64,000 nucleotides of DNA. Source: Falsirhodobacter xinxiangensis (GTDB taxonomy: Bacteria; Pseudomonadota; Alphaproteobacteria; Rhodobacterales; Rhodobacteraceae). A program made the position numbers and the translations under genes. Below, piece after piece: positions 44,395 to 52,519 of this stretch. Numbering within the stretch: position 1 is the stretch's first letter; every line of letters begins with the position of its first letter. The notes beneath the pieces were generated by a model, which saw nothing but the letters and a program-made list of their open reading frames with translations, had not been told where the DNA came from and ran no database searches. The stretch lies in the NCBI RefSeq assembly GCF_004959935.1, contig NZ_SMYN01000003.1:294982-358981 (forward strand), read 5' to 3'.

Positions 44395-46620
44395 ATGAGC
44401 GGTTCGGGCAAGCGGACGCCACTGGTGGCGGATCGGCGTAATTTTTCTTCTCCCAAGACGGGTGGCGGCGGTCGCAATGGCGGCGGCGGTGGTGGCAAGC
44501 AGCCCCCCCGTCGGCAGCCCCCGCGCAAGCCGCAGCGGCCGCGCAACCCGCTGGTAGCGCTGATCGTTGGCCTCTTCACCCTGATCCGCCGGGTGATCTG
44601 GGGCGTCGCATGGCGCGGCGCGCTGGTGCTGGCGCTGATCGTCGGCGGATCGACCTTCTATTTCATGTCCCGCCTGCCGGAGGTGAGCGAGCTTCTGGAC
44701 GGGCGCGCGCGGGGCTCGGTCACGCTTTTGGACCGCAACGGCGATGTGTTCGCGTGGCGTGGCGAGACGTTCGGCGGCAACATGACCTCGGACAAGGTTT
44801 CCGAGAACCTGCGCGATGCGGTCGTCGCGACCGAGGACCGGCGCTTCTACAGCCACCTTGGGATCAGCCCGCGGGGCATCGCTTCGGCCATCAAGATCAA
44901 CATGACCGAAGGGCGCGGCGCGCTGGAGGGCAATGGCGGGTCCACCATCACGCAGCAGGTGGCAAAGCTGCTGTGCCTTGGCGTGGAATACGACCCGTCG
45001 GCCTGGAAGGACGAGGCGGAATACGAGGCCGACTGCCGCAAGGGCGGCGTCTGGCGCAAGATCAAGGAAGTCCCCTTCGCGCTGGCGATGGAGCTGAAAT
45101 ATTCCAAGCCCGAGATCCTGACGATCTATTTCAACCGCGCCTATCTGGGTGCGGGCGCGCGGGGCTTCGAGGCTGCGTCGCAGCGGTATTTCGGCAAATC
45201 GGCGGCCGAGGTGAACCCGGCCGAGGCCGCGATGCTGGCCGGGCTGCTGAAGGCGCCGTCCTATTACGCGCCGACGAACAACCTTGAACGCGCGACCAGC
45301 CGGGCGAACCTGATCATCGGGCTGATGCACGATCAGGGATACCTGACGGATGCCGAGGCGAAGGATGCCATCGACCAACCCGCGCGGCTGTCGCAGGCGG
45401 CGCAAAGCCGGTCGGGCGGTTACTTCGCCGATTGGGTGATGGAGGCGGGGCCGTCCTTCCTGACCCGCGACACGACTGAGGATGTGATCATCCGCACCAC
45501 CATGGACCAGCGCATCCAGCGCGCGGCGGAAGAAGCGGTGGATCAGGTCTTTTCGGAAAAGCTGCGCGAGGGGACGAAGGCCCAGACGGCGGTGGTCGTG
45601 ATGTCGGCGGATGGCGCGGTGCGTGGCATGGTCGGCGGACGCGCGATTGCGGCGGCGGGGTCGTTCAACCGCGCGACCCAGGCGCTGCGCCAGACGGGGT
45701 CGGCCTTCAAGCCCTTCGTCTATGCCGCTGCGATGAACAAGGGCTACAGCCCCGCCGACTTCGTCGAGGACGCGCCATTTACGATCAACATCCCCGGATC
45801 GAAGCCGTGGACGCCATCCAACTATGACCGCCGGTTCCACGGGATCGTGACGCTGACGACGGCGCTGAAACAGTCGCTGAACATCCCCGCCGTGCGCGTG
45901 TCGGAAAACGTGGGCCGGGACGAGGTGATCCGCGTCGCGTCCGAGTTCGGCATTCGCAACAACCTGGTCAACAGCCCTTCGCTGGCGCTGGGCGTGTCGG
46001 AATCGACGTTGCTGGAGATGACGGGCGCCTATGCCGGCATCCTGAACGGCGGGTCGGCCGTGCGGCCCTATGGCCTGACCGAATTGCGGCTTCAGGGCGA
46101 TGACCAGCCGCTGATGGGGCAGGAGGGCGGGATCGAACAGCGCGTGATCTCGGAAGAAGCCGCGCAGCTTCTGACCTATATGATGACCGAGGTGATCAAT
46201 TCGGGCACGGGTGGGCGGGCGCGTTTGCCTGACCGCGAGGCTGCGGGCAAGACCGGCACGACGCAGGCGGCGCGCGATGCTTGGTTCGTGGGGTTCACAG
46301 CCGACTATGTGACCGGCGTCTGGATGGGCTATGACGACAACACCCCGCTGACCGGGGTGACGGGCGGCGGCATTCCCGCCGACATCTGGCGCGAGGTGAT
46401 GGTGCGGGTCGAGGAAGGCCTGCCCGCGACGCCGCTGCGCAAGATCGTTCCTGCGCCGCGCACCCCGCCGCAGGCCCCGACCAACGTGCCGGTGACGGAT
46501 CTGAACGGCACGCCGCTGTCGGAATCGCAGGACCCGCAACTGGCGCAACAGCCCCGGCACGAGGAGCCCGACATGGCCGAGCGTATCCTGCGCGATGTGC
46601 TTGGCGCCTTCGGAAACTGA
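44395..46620 (+). CDS. Class A penicillin-binding protein (PBP1A family)
   Basis: Bifunctional peptidoglycan synthase: glycan polymerisation and peptide crosslinking at the inner membrane. The 741-residue protein begins with a cytoplasmic Gly/Arg/Pro-rich tail (residues 1-50), one membrane helix (75-95), a GT51 domain with ATEDRRFYSH (catalytic Glu near 146) and GGSTITQQVAK. The transpeptidase domain follows with the SxxK box TGSAFKP near 436, SLN-type box, and KTGTT near 618. It is divergent from glnK across 251 bases and ends at a bidirectional terminator. Confidence 0.95.
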   Translation: MSGSGKRTPLVADRRNFSSPKTGGGGRNGGGGGGKQPPRRQPPRKPQRPRNPLVALIVGLFTLIRRVIWGVAWRGALVLALIVGGSTFYFMSRLPEVSELLDGRARGSVTLLDRNGDVFAWRGETFGGNMTSDKVSENLRDAVVATEDRRFYSHLGISPRGIASAIKINMTEGRGALEGNGGSTITQQVAKLLCLGVEYDPSAWKDEAEYEADCRKGGVWRKIKEVPFALAMELKYSKPEILTIYFNRAYLGAGARGFEAASQRYFGKSAAEVNPAEAAMLAGLLKAPSYYAPTNNLERATSRANLIIGLMHDQGYLTDAEAKDAIDQPARLSQAAQSRSGGYFADWVMEAGPSFLTRDTTEDVIIRTTMDQRIQRAAEEAVDQVFSEKLREGTKAQTAVVVMSADGAVRGMVGGRAIAAAGSFNRATQALRQTGSAFKPFVYAAAMNKGYSPADFVEDAPFTINIPGSKPWTPSNYDRRFHGIVTLTTALKQSLNIPAVRVSENVGRDEVIRVASEFGIRNNLVNSPSLALGVSESTLLEMTGAYAGILNGGSAVRPYGLTELRLQGDDQPLMGQEGGIEQRVISEEAAQLLTYMMTEVINSGTGGRARLPDREAAGKTGTTQAARDAWFVGFTADYVTGVWMGYDDNTPLTGVTGGGIPADIWREVMVRVEEGLPATPLRKIVPAPRTPPQAPTNVPVTDLNGTPLSESQDPQLAQQPRHEEPDMAERILRDVLGAFGN

Positions 46621-46648
46621 AAAAGGCCCCGCGGTTGCGGGGCCTTTT
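46621..46648. terminator. Bidirectional terminator between the PBP and mlaC genes
   Basis: A perfect 12-bp stem AAAAGGCCCCGC/GCGGGGCCTTTT with a GGTT loop directly after the PBP stop. T residues at the end of either arm allow termination of transcripts from both converging genes. Confidence 0.9.
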
Positions 46649-46666
46649 CCTTTCGTGTCGTTTGGA

Positions 46667-47287
46667 TCAGGCGCGCGACAGCGCCTGCGTCAGCGCGTCG
46701 ATGTTGCCCCGGTTCTGGTCGAGGATCGCCTGAACCTCGGTCCGCTCGGACGCCAGCATGTTCACACCCTCGATGATGATGTTGAAGAACTTGGCCTGCC
46801 CGCCCTTCTGCGAGACGTGCCAGCGCACATCTGCGGGGTTCTTGTTCCGCAGATAGGCGGTCGAGACGACCTCGAAATAGCTTTTCAGCGGCTGCACGCT
46901 CGTCACCTCGATCTGCCCGCCCGCAAATTCGCGGAAGCGGCGACCGTATTTGCGGCTGACATAGCCCTGATAGGCTTGCGTATAGGCCGAAAGCTGCGCC
47001 TGCGACGCCTGACGCGCGGCGACGCCCAGCGTGGACCGAGCGATGGTCGGCACGTCGGCGTAATTGGCGAACACACGCTCGAATGCCGCAAGCATCGCCG
47101 ATTCAGGCTGCCCCGAGGCGATGATGCGGTTCACCTCGCCCACGGCGTTGGTCACAAGCTGGCGGGCCGCATCGGCGCTTTGGGCATGGGACGCGCGGGG
47201 CAGGGCCAGCGCCATGCCGCCTGCCAGAAGAATGCCGCCGAATGCGCGGCGGTTCAGCGGCGCGGCGAAGGAAATGTCACTGGGCAT
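46667..47287 (-). CDS. mlaC: MlaC-type phospholipid-binding periplasmic protein
   Basis: Periplasmic shuttle that carries phospholipids between the MlaA outer-membrane complex and the inner-membrane MlaFEDB transporter. The 206-residue protein has a signal region with NRRAFGGILLAGG, which looks like a Tat signal, ending ASHAQS, then the Tol-Tol-Ttg2 domain: FERVFANYADVPTIARSTLG, YTQAYQGYVSRKYGRRF and VRWHVSQKGG. It overlaps the mlaA stop by 11 bases and is therefore coupled to it. mlaFED are not nearby. Confidence 0.9.
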   Translation of the reverse strand: MPSDISFAAPLNRRAFGGILLAGGMALALPRASHAQSADAARQLVTNAVGEVNRIIASGQPESAMLAAFERVFANYADVPTIARSTLGVAARQASQAQLSAYTQAYQGYVSRKYGRRFREFAGGQIEVTSVQPLKSYFEVVSTAYLRNKNPADVRWHVSQKGGQAKFFNIIIEGVNMLASERTEVQAILDQNRGNIDALTQALSRA

Positions 47288-48089
47288 TGCTATCCTCGTA
47301 CGGGTCAATGAAATCAGCAGGCGCGGCACCCCCGGCATCGGCATAGGGGTCGATGAAATCATCCCCCGACGCCTCGCCGCCCCCGCCCAGCGCATAGCGC
47401 CGGTTCTGGAGATAGAGCAGCCGCGTCTGCGCGTAGCTGTCCGCGCTTTCATATAGGACGCTGTCGATGGTGTCGGAATACTCGTACCGATCACCAAGTT
47501 TTGAGCCGCCCTCGGCCACGGTGCCGATGCTGCGTTCGGGCGAGGGGACCAGCAGGCGGACCGGGTTCGTCGCGTAATCGACGATGGCGCCATAGGTATC
47601 ACGTTCCGTGGACGGGCCGAAGAACGGGTGTTCGACATATTGCCCCTCGCCCACACCCCAGGTGTAAAGCGTCTCGCCGAAGTCGGTCGGCTTGCCGCGC
47701 AGGCCCATGGAACTGGCCGGATCGAAGATCCCCAGAACGCCGATCGTGGAGTTGACGACGAAGCGCGCCGTATTCTCCAGCGCGGCGACGGGGCGGCCCT
47801 GGAACACGCCGTTCAGCGCATCCCCCGGCAGGTCGAGGTTATCGGCGAAATTGTTCACCCCCGTCCGCACCGGCCCGGGCACCACGCGGCCATAGCCTTG
47901 CGAGACGGGCTTCACCAGCGCCGTGTCGAAGCGTTTGTTGAACTCGTGCCGTTCGCGGTTCACCTGTTCCTGCGGATCGTTCGTGCCGGTCTGGACCGGG
48001 GGTGTTCCACAGGCTGCAAGCGCCAGAAGGCTGGCTGCCGCGCCGAGTTTAGATACTGCGCGAAGCGCCGCATGTCCTGATGCCATCAT
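47277..48089 (-). CDS. mlaA: MlaA (VacJ) outer-membrane lipoprotein
   Basis: Removes misplaced phospholipids from the outer leaflet of the outer membrane and hands them to MlaC. The 270-residue lipoprotein has lipobox LAAC near residues 23-26 and the MlaA core: DPQEQVNRERHEFNKRFD, GVNNFADNLDLPGDALNGVFQGR, RFVVNSTIGVLGIFDPAS, FGETLYTWGVGEGQYVEHPFFGPSTERD-type block. The C-terminal FIDPYxD repeats appear twice. It leads a two-gene mlaA-mlaC unit. Confidence 0.95.
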   Translation of the reverse strand: MMASGHAALRAVSKLGAAASLLALAACGTPPVQTGTNDPQEQVNRERHEFNKRFDTALVKPVSQGYGRVVPGPVRTGVNNFADNLDLPGDALNGVFQGRPVAALENTARFVVNSTIGVLGIFDPASSMGLRGKPTDFGETLYTWGVGEGQYVEHPFFGPSTERDTYGAIVDYATNPVRLLVPSPERSIGTVAEGGSKLGDRYEYSDTIDSVLYESADSYAQTRLLYLQNRRYALGGGGEASGDDFIDPYADAGGAAPADFIDPYEDSNAQ

Positions 48090-48118
48090 CGTCCCCGTCC
48101 TTACTGGCCCGAAAGGTC

Positions 48119-48158
48119 AACATAATGTTATCCAATTGAAGGCAAGCCTTAATGCCTT
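48119..48158. repeat. Inverted repeats in the mlaA/type I secretion spacer
   Basis: AACAT-A-ATGTT (48119-48129) is a perfect 11-bp palindrome and AAGGCA-N8-TGCCTT (48139-48158) a second dyad, both in the 138-base divergent spacer. They lie closer to mlaA than the 16-bp palindrome at 48186-48201. Operators or short hairpins are possible. Confidence 0.3.
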
Positions 48159-48185
48159 CGGGACGGGAATGACAACGGTGAAGGA

Positions 48186-48201
48186 TGTCACGCCAGTGAC
48201 A
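48186..48201. promoter_or_regulatory. Perfect palindrome TGTCAC-GCCA-GTGACA before the secretion genes
   Basis: A 6+6 inverted repeat with a four-base spacer, 26 bases before the start codon of the type I secretion ABC gene. Its position suits a repressor operator over the promoter. It does not match a consensus I can name with confidence. Confidence 0.45.
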
Positions 48202-48227
48202 CGATCCCTCGGATAGAAGCGGGCGCT

Positions 48228-49955
48228 ATGGATCAGGAAGACGTCAGAGCCGGACGGCGAGAGTTGCGCAAGGCGCGGGGTGTGTCGCACGGGCTGCTGT
48301 CATCCGTGCTGCTTTTCTCGGTTTTTACCAATCTGTTGATGCTGACCGGGCCCCTTTACATGCTGCAGGTCTATGACCGCGTGCTGGCCAGCCGGTCCGA
48401 GGAAACGCTGGTCGCGGTGTCGCTGATCGCGGCGGGAATGTTTGTCGCGATGGGCATTCTGGATTACGCCCGCGGGCGGATCATGGCGCGAATCGGTGCC
48501 GGTTTTCAGGATCGGCTGGATCTGCGGGTGTTTCGCGCGGCGATGCGGCGGCTGTCGCTGGCCCCGGGGGACAGCAGCGCCATCGCGGCGCAGCGTGATC
48601 TGGAATCGGTGCAGCGGCTTTGGGGCTCGCCCGTGCTTCTGGCGCTGTTCGATCTGCCGTGGACGCCGATCTTTGCTGCCGCCGTGTTCCTGTTCCACCC
48701 GGCGCTGGGCTGGCTGGCGGTGGGGGGCGGCGCGGTTCTGGTCGTCGTGACCCTGCTGAATCAGCGCATGTCCGAAGCGCCGATGCAGCGCGCGTCCATG
48801 CTGGGCATTCAGGCCGAACGGATGGCCGAGAACCTTAAGGCCGAATCCGAGGCGATTCAGGCGCTGGGCATGACGTCCGCCGGGTTTCGCCGCTGGCAGG
48901 TCGCGCGGGCCGAGGCGCTGGCGCAGGGCGTGCGGGCTGCGGATGTGACGGGGGGCTTCAGCACCCTGACCAAGACGCTGCGGATGATCCTGCAATCGGC
49001 GATGCTGGGCCTTGGCGCCTATCTGGTGCTGACCGATGGGCTCAGCGCGGGGGTGATGATCGCCAGTTCCATCATGATGGGCCGCGCGCTGGCCCCGATC
49101 GAGACGGCCATCGGCCAATGGGCGACCGTCAGCCGCGGGCGCGAAGGGTGGGACCGTCTGACCCGCCTGCTGTCCCGCCAACCGGCCGAGGCGCCGCGCA
49201 CCGCGCTGCCGCGTCCCAAGGCGCTGCTGGACGTCCAGGGGCTGACGGTGGTGCCTCCGGGCAGCCAGACGCCGGTGCTGCGGTCCGTCACCTTCGGGAT
49301 GCAGCCGGGGCAGGCCTTGGGCGTGATCGGGCCGTCGGGGTCGGGGAAATCCTCGCTGGCGCGGGCGTTGATCGGGGTGTGGACCCCGGCGGCGGGCAAG
49401 ATCCGGCTGGACGGGGCGACGCTGGACCAGTTCGACCCGGACGTGCTGGGCAGCTACATCGGCTATCTGCCGCAGCGCGTGACCTTGTTCGAGGGGACGA
49501 TCGCGGAAAACATCGCCCGCCTTCAGGACGGTGCGAACCCGGCCAAGGTGGTCGAGGCGGCGAAGAAGGCAGCGGCGCATGACATGATCCTGCGCCTGCC
49601 CGACGGTTACGATTCGCGCGTCTCGGCGCTGGGCGGGCGGCTGTCGGGCGGGCAGGTGCAGCGCATCGGGCTGGCGCGGGCGATGTATGGCGATCCGGTC
49701 TTTCTGGTGCTGGACGAGCCGAACTCGAATCTGGACAACGAAGGGTCGATGGCGCTGAACGCTGCGATCCGGTCGGTCAAGGAGGCGGGGGGCGCGGTGC
49801 TGATCATGGCGCACCGCCCGGCGGCTATACAGGAATGCGATCTGCTCTTGGTGATGGAGGAGGGCGGCCGCCGCGCCTTCGGCCCGCGCGATGCGGTGCT
49901 GCGCGAGGTGGTCAAGAACCACACCGATCTGGTGCGTCCCGGAGGTGCGGCATGA
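48228..49955 (+). CDS. Type I secretion ABC transporter (PrtD family)
   Basis: A 575-residue inner-membrane ABC exporter half-transporter for proteins with C-terminal uncleaved secretion signals. It has six membrane helices (residues 25-300) without an N-terminal C39 peptidase domain, and an ATPase domain with Walker A GPSGSGKSS near 368, signature RLSGGQVQR near 470, Walker B VFLVLDEPNSNLD near 493 and the H-loop MAHRP. The adaptor gene follows with ATGA overlap. Neither a TolC-type channel nor an RTX substrate is nearby. Confidence 0.93.
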   Translation: MDQEDVRAGRRELRKARGVSHGLLSSVLLFSVFTNLLMLTGPLYMLQVYDRVLASRSEETLVAVSLIAAGMFVAMGILDYARGRIMARIGAGFQDRLDLRVFRAAMRRLSLAPGDSSAIAAQRDLESVQRLWGSPVLLALFDLPWTPIFAAAVFLFHPALGWLAVGGGAVLVVVTLLNQRMSEAPMQRASMLGIQAERMAENLKAESEAIQALGMTSAGFRRWQVARAEALAQGVRAADVTGGFSTLTKTLRMILQSAMLGLGAYLVLTDGLSAGVMIASSIMMGRALAPIETAIGQWATVSRGREGWDRLTRLLSRQPAEAPRTALPRPKALLDVQGLTVVPPGSQTPVLRSVTFGMQPGQALGVIGPSGSGKSSLARALIGVWTPAAGKIRLDGATLDQFDPDVLGSYIGYLPQRVTLFEGTIAENIARLQDGANPAKVVEAAKKAAAHDMILRLPDGYDSRVSALGGRLSGGQVQRIGLARAMYGDPVFLVLDEPNSNLDNEGSMALNAAIRSVKEAGGAVLIMAHRPAAIQECDLLLVMEEGGRRAFGPRDAVLREVVKNHTDLVRPGGAA

Positions 49956-51238
49956 ACTGGTCGGCACGCGGTCCGCTGCTTCTGGGCGGCATCACCCTGG
50001 CGCTTTTGGTCGGGGGCTTCGGGGTCTGGGCCTCGGCCACGCATATCGCGGGGGCGATCGTTGCGCCGGGCCAGATACAGGTGCAGCAGAACCGCCAGAT
50101 CGTGCAGCATCCCGATGGCGGCGTGGTCGAACAGATCGCGGTGATCGAAGGGCAATCGGTGCAGGCGGGCGATCTTCTGGTGGCGCTGGACGGGTCGGAC
50201 CTGCAATCGGAACTTGCCATCGTCGAAGGGCAACTGTTCGAACTGCAAGCCCGGCGCGGACGGCTGGAGGCGGAACGGGACGAGGCGGAGGTGCAATTCC
50301 TGCCCGATCTGGAGCTGATCGCGGAAACACGGCCCGAAGTGCGCGAGTTGATGGACGGGCAGGTGAAGCTGTTCGAGTCCCGCCGCGCAACCTTGGCACA
50401 GCAGGTGGATCAGCTTGGGCGCCGCGTGGATCAGACCCGCAGCCAGATCGACGGGATCGACGCGCAAAAGGCGGCGCTGGCGATCCAGCTGACGCTGATC
50501 CAGCAGGAGCTCGCGGCGCAGCAGGGCCTGTTCGAGCGCGGTCTGGCCGAAGTGTCGCGCGTGCTGGCCTTGCAGCGCGAACAGGCCCGCCTCTCGGGCG
50601 AGGTCGGATCGCTGACCGCCAGCCGCGCCGAGGCCGAGACTCGCATCACCGAAACCGAGATCGAGATTCTGCGTCTGGGGTCTGCCCGGCGCGAGGAGGC
50701 GATCACCCAACTGCGCGACTTCGCCTATCAGGAGTTGGAGCTGGCCGAACGCCGGCGCGCGCTGAAGCAGAAGCTGACCCGGCTGGAGATTCGCGCCCCC
50801 GTGTCGGGCATCGTGCTGAACCTTGCGGTCACGACGCCGCGCGCCGTGCTGCGCGCCGCCGATCCGGTGCTGTATCTGATCCCGCAGGACCGCCCGCTGG
50901 TCATCACATCCCAGATTCCGACGATCCATGTGGACGAGGTGCATCCGGGGCAGGCGGTGCGGCTGGTCTTCTCGGCCTTCCCCTCGCGCACGACGCCGGA
51001 ACTGGACGGGCATGTGGTCTTCGTATCGGCCGATGCGCTGACGGACGAGCAGACCGGCCAAAGCTATTACCGGGCCGAGATCGTGCCGAACGAGGGCGAG
51101 GTGGAGAAGCTGACCGATCTGGTGCTGATCCCCGGCATGCCGGTCGAAAGTTTCATCCAGACGGGGCAGCGCACGCCGATTGCCTATCTGGTCAAACCGC
51201 TGAGCGATTACTTCGCCCGCGCGATGCGCGAGAGTTGA
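49952..51238 (+). CDS. Type I secretion membrane-fusion adaptor (HlyD/PrtE family)
   Basis: A 428-residue periplasmic adaptor with one N-terminal membrane helix (LLLGGITLALLVGGFGVWA), a lipoyl-like half motif (VQHPDGGVVEQI, VIEGQSVQAGDLLVAL), a long coiled-coil region at about 85-285 rich in Leu/Glu/Arg heptads, and a C-terminal beta-barrel with LEIRAPVSGIVLNLAV and IPGMPVESFIQTGQRT. It bridges the ABC exporter to an outer-membrane TolC channel encoded elsewhere. Coupled to the ABC gene. Confidence 0.92.
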   Translation: MNWSARGPLLLGGITLALLVGGFGVWASATHIAGAIVAPGQIQVQQNRQIVQHPDGGVVEQIAVIEGQSVQAGDLLVALDGSDLQSELAIVEGQLFELQARRGRLEAERDEAEVQFLPDLELIAETRPEVRELMDGQVKLFESRRATLAQQVDQLGRRVDQTRSQIDGIDAQKAALAIQLTLIQQELAAQQGLFERGLAEVSRVLALQREQARLSGEVGSLTASRAEAETRITETEIEILRLGSARREEAITQLRDFAYQELELAERRRALKQKLTRLEIRAPVSGIVLNLAVTTPRAVLRAADPVLYLIPQDRPLVITSQIPTIHVDEVHPGQAVRLVFSAFPSRTTPELDGHVVFVSADALTDEQTGQSYYRAEIVPNEGEVEKLTDLVLIPGMPVESFIQTGQRTPIAYLVKPLSDYFARAMRES

Positions 51239-51289
51239 AGCCGCGCGGGGGCCGCGCTAGCGTCGCGTCCGCAATGACAGGAGATTACG

Positions 51290-51748
51290 ATGACCATTGA
51301 AAGCCGCCTTGCCGAACTGGGCGTGACCCTGCCCGACGCACCGGCCCCTGCCGCGAACTATGTGCCCTTCGTCGTGACCGGCAATCTGGTGCATGTCTCG
51401 GGGCAGATCTCGCAAACCGAGGGCGGGCTGATCACCGGCAAGCTGGGCGACACGCTGCACATCGAGGCCGGGGCGGCGGCGGCAAAACGCTGTGCGATCA
51501 GCCTGCTGTCGCAGCTGAAACGCGCGACGGGCGGCGATCTGGAACGGCTGGTTCGGGTGGTGAAGCTGACAGGTTTCGTGAACTCCACCCCCGATTTCAC
51601 CGACCAGCCCAAGGTCATCAACGGCGCTTCGGATTTCCTCGTCGAAGTGCTGGGCGACAAGGGACGCCATGCCCGGTCCGCCGTCTCTGCCGCCAGCCTG
51701 CCCTTCGGCGTCGCGGTGGAGATCGAAGCGATCTTCGAGATCGCCTGA
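51290..51748 (+). CDS. RidA/YjgF family enamine/imine deaminase
   Basis: A 152-residue protein of the YjgF/YER057c/UK114 superfamily, long (atu1953/TIGR-type) branch. RidA speeds hydrolysis of reactive 2-aminoacrylate and related imines. It shows APAANYVPFVVTGNLVHVSGQI, the LGDTLHIEAGAAAAKRCAISLLSQL helix and the C-terminal RSAVSAASLPFGVAVEIEAI. The classical active-site Arg is expected in the RSAVSAASLP block. The GDPD gene starts directly after the stop, so the two are coupled. Confidence 0.9.
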   Translation: MTIESRLAELGVTLPDAPAPAANYVPFVVTGNLVHVSGQISQTEGGLITGKLGDTLHIEAGAAAAKRCAISLLSQLKRATGGDLERLVRVVKLTGFVNSTPDFTDQPKVINGASDFLVEVLGDKGRHARSAVSAASLPFGVAVEIEAIFEIA

Positions 51749-52489
51749 ATGCGCATCCCGCTTCCCCCCGCCTTCCTGCGCTATCCCGTCGCCCATCGTG
51801 CGCTGCACGGTCCGGGGGTGCCGGAGAACTCTCGCGCGGCGGTCCTTGCGGCGGCGGAGGCGGGATATGCCATCGAGATCGACCTGCAACTGTCGGCGGA
51901 CGGGCAGGCAATGGTCTTCCACGACGATGATCTGGACCGGCTGACGGACCAGACCGGCCCGCTGCGGTCGGCGGACCTGTCGACGGCGCGGCTGGCCAAT
52001 GGCGAAACCATCCCGACCCTGCCCGAAGTGCTGGAGATCGTCGCAGGCCGCGTGCCGCTGCTGATCGAGATCAAGGACCAGACCTCGTTCGACGGGCGGC
52101 TGGAACAGGCGACGGCCGATGCGCTGGCAACCTATGTCGGCCCGGTCGCGGTGATGGGGTTCAACCCGGAATCGGTGGCGATCATGGCGCGGCTGGCCCC
52201 GACCGTGCCGCGCGGGATCACGACCTCGGCCTATGACTACGACGACTGGGCGCCGCTGTCGCATGCGACCTGCGATCTGCTGCGCGAGATTCCGGATTAT
52301 GACCGGGTGGAGGCCAGCTTCATCTCGCACGAGGCGAAGGATCTGGCCCGCGCGCGGGTGGCGGAGCTTCAGGCGCAGGGCGCGGCGATCCTGTCCTGGA
52401 CCATCCGATCGCAAGAGGCCGAGGACGAGGCGCGGCTGATTGCCGACAACGTGACTTTCGAGGGCTATGCCGCGGCGAAACCCGCTTGA
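51749..52489 (+). CDS. Glycerophosphodiester phosphodiesterase family protein
   Basis: A 246-residue TIM-barrel enzyme that should hydrolyse glycerophosphodiesters to glycerol 3-phosphate and an alcohol. Family motifs: VAHRALHGPGVPENS (catalytic His), EIDLQLSADGQAMVFHDDDLDRLT (metal-binding Glu/Asp and second His) and PLLIEIKDQ. No signal peptide, so cytoplasmic. It directly abuts RidA (TGA-ATG), part of a RidA-GDPD-DUF482-PCD cluster. Confidence 0.9.
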   Translation: MRIPLPPAFLRYPVAHRALHGPGVPENSRAAVLAAAEAGYAIEIDLQLSADGQAMVFHDDDLDRLTDQTGPLRSADLSTARLANGETIPTLPEVLEIVAGRVPLLIEIKDQTSFDGRLEQATADALATYVGPVAVMGFNPESVAIMARLAPTVPRGITTSAYDYDDWAPLSHATCDLLREIPDYDRVEASFISHEAKDLARARVAELQAQGAAILSWTIRSQEAEDEARLIADNVTFEGYAAAKPA

Positions 52490-52519
52490 CCATGCCCGCC
52501 CATGCGCCAGTCTTGGCGA

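Noticed and set aside
44377..46560. A 727-codon minus-strand frame antisense to the penicillin-binding protein
   Set aside because: Shadow frame: composition follows the codon third positions of the real gene and there are no motifs.
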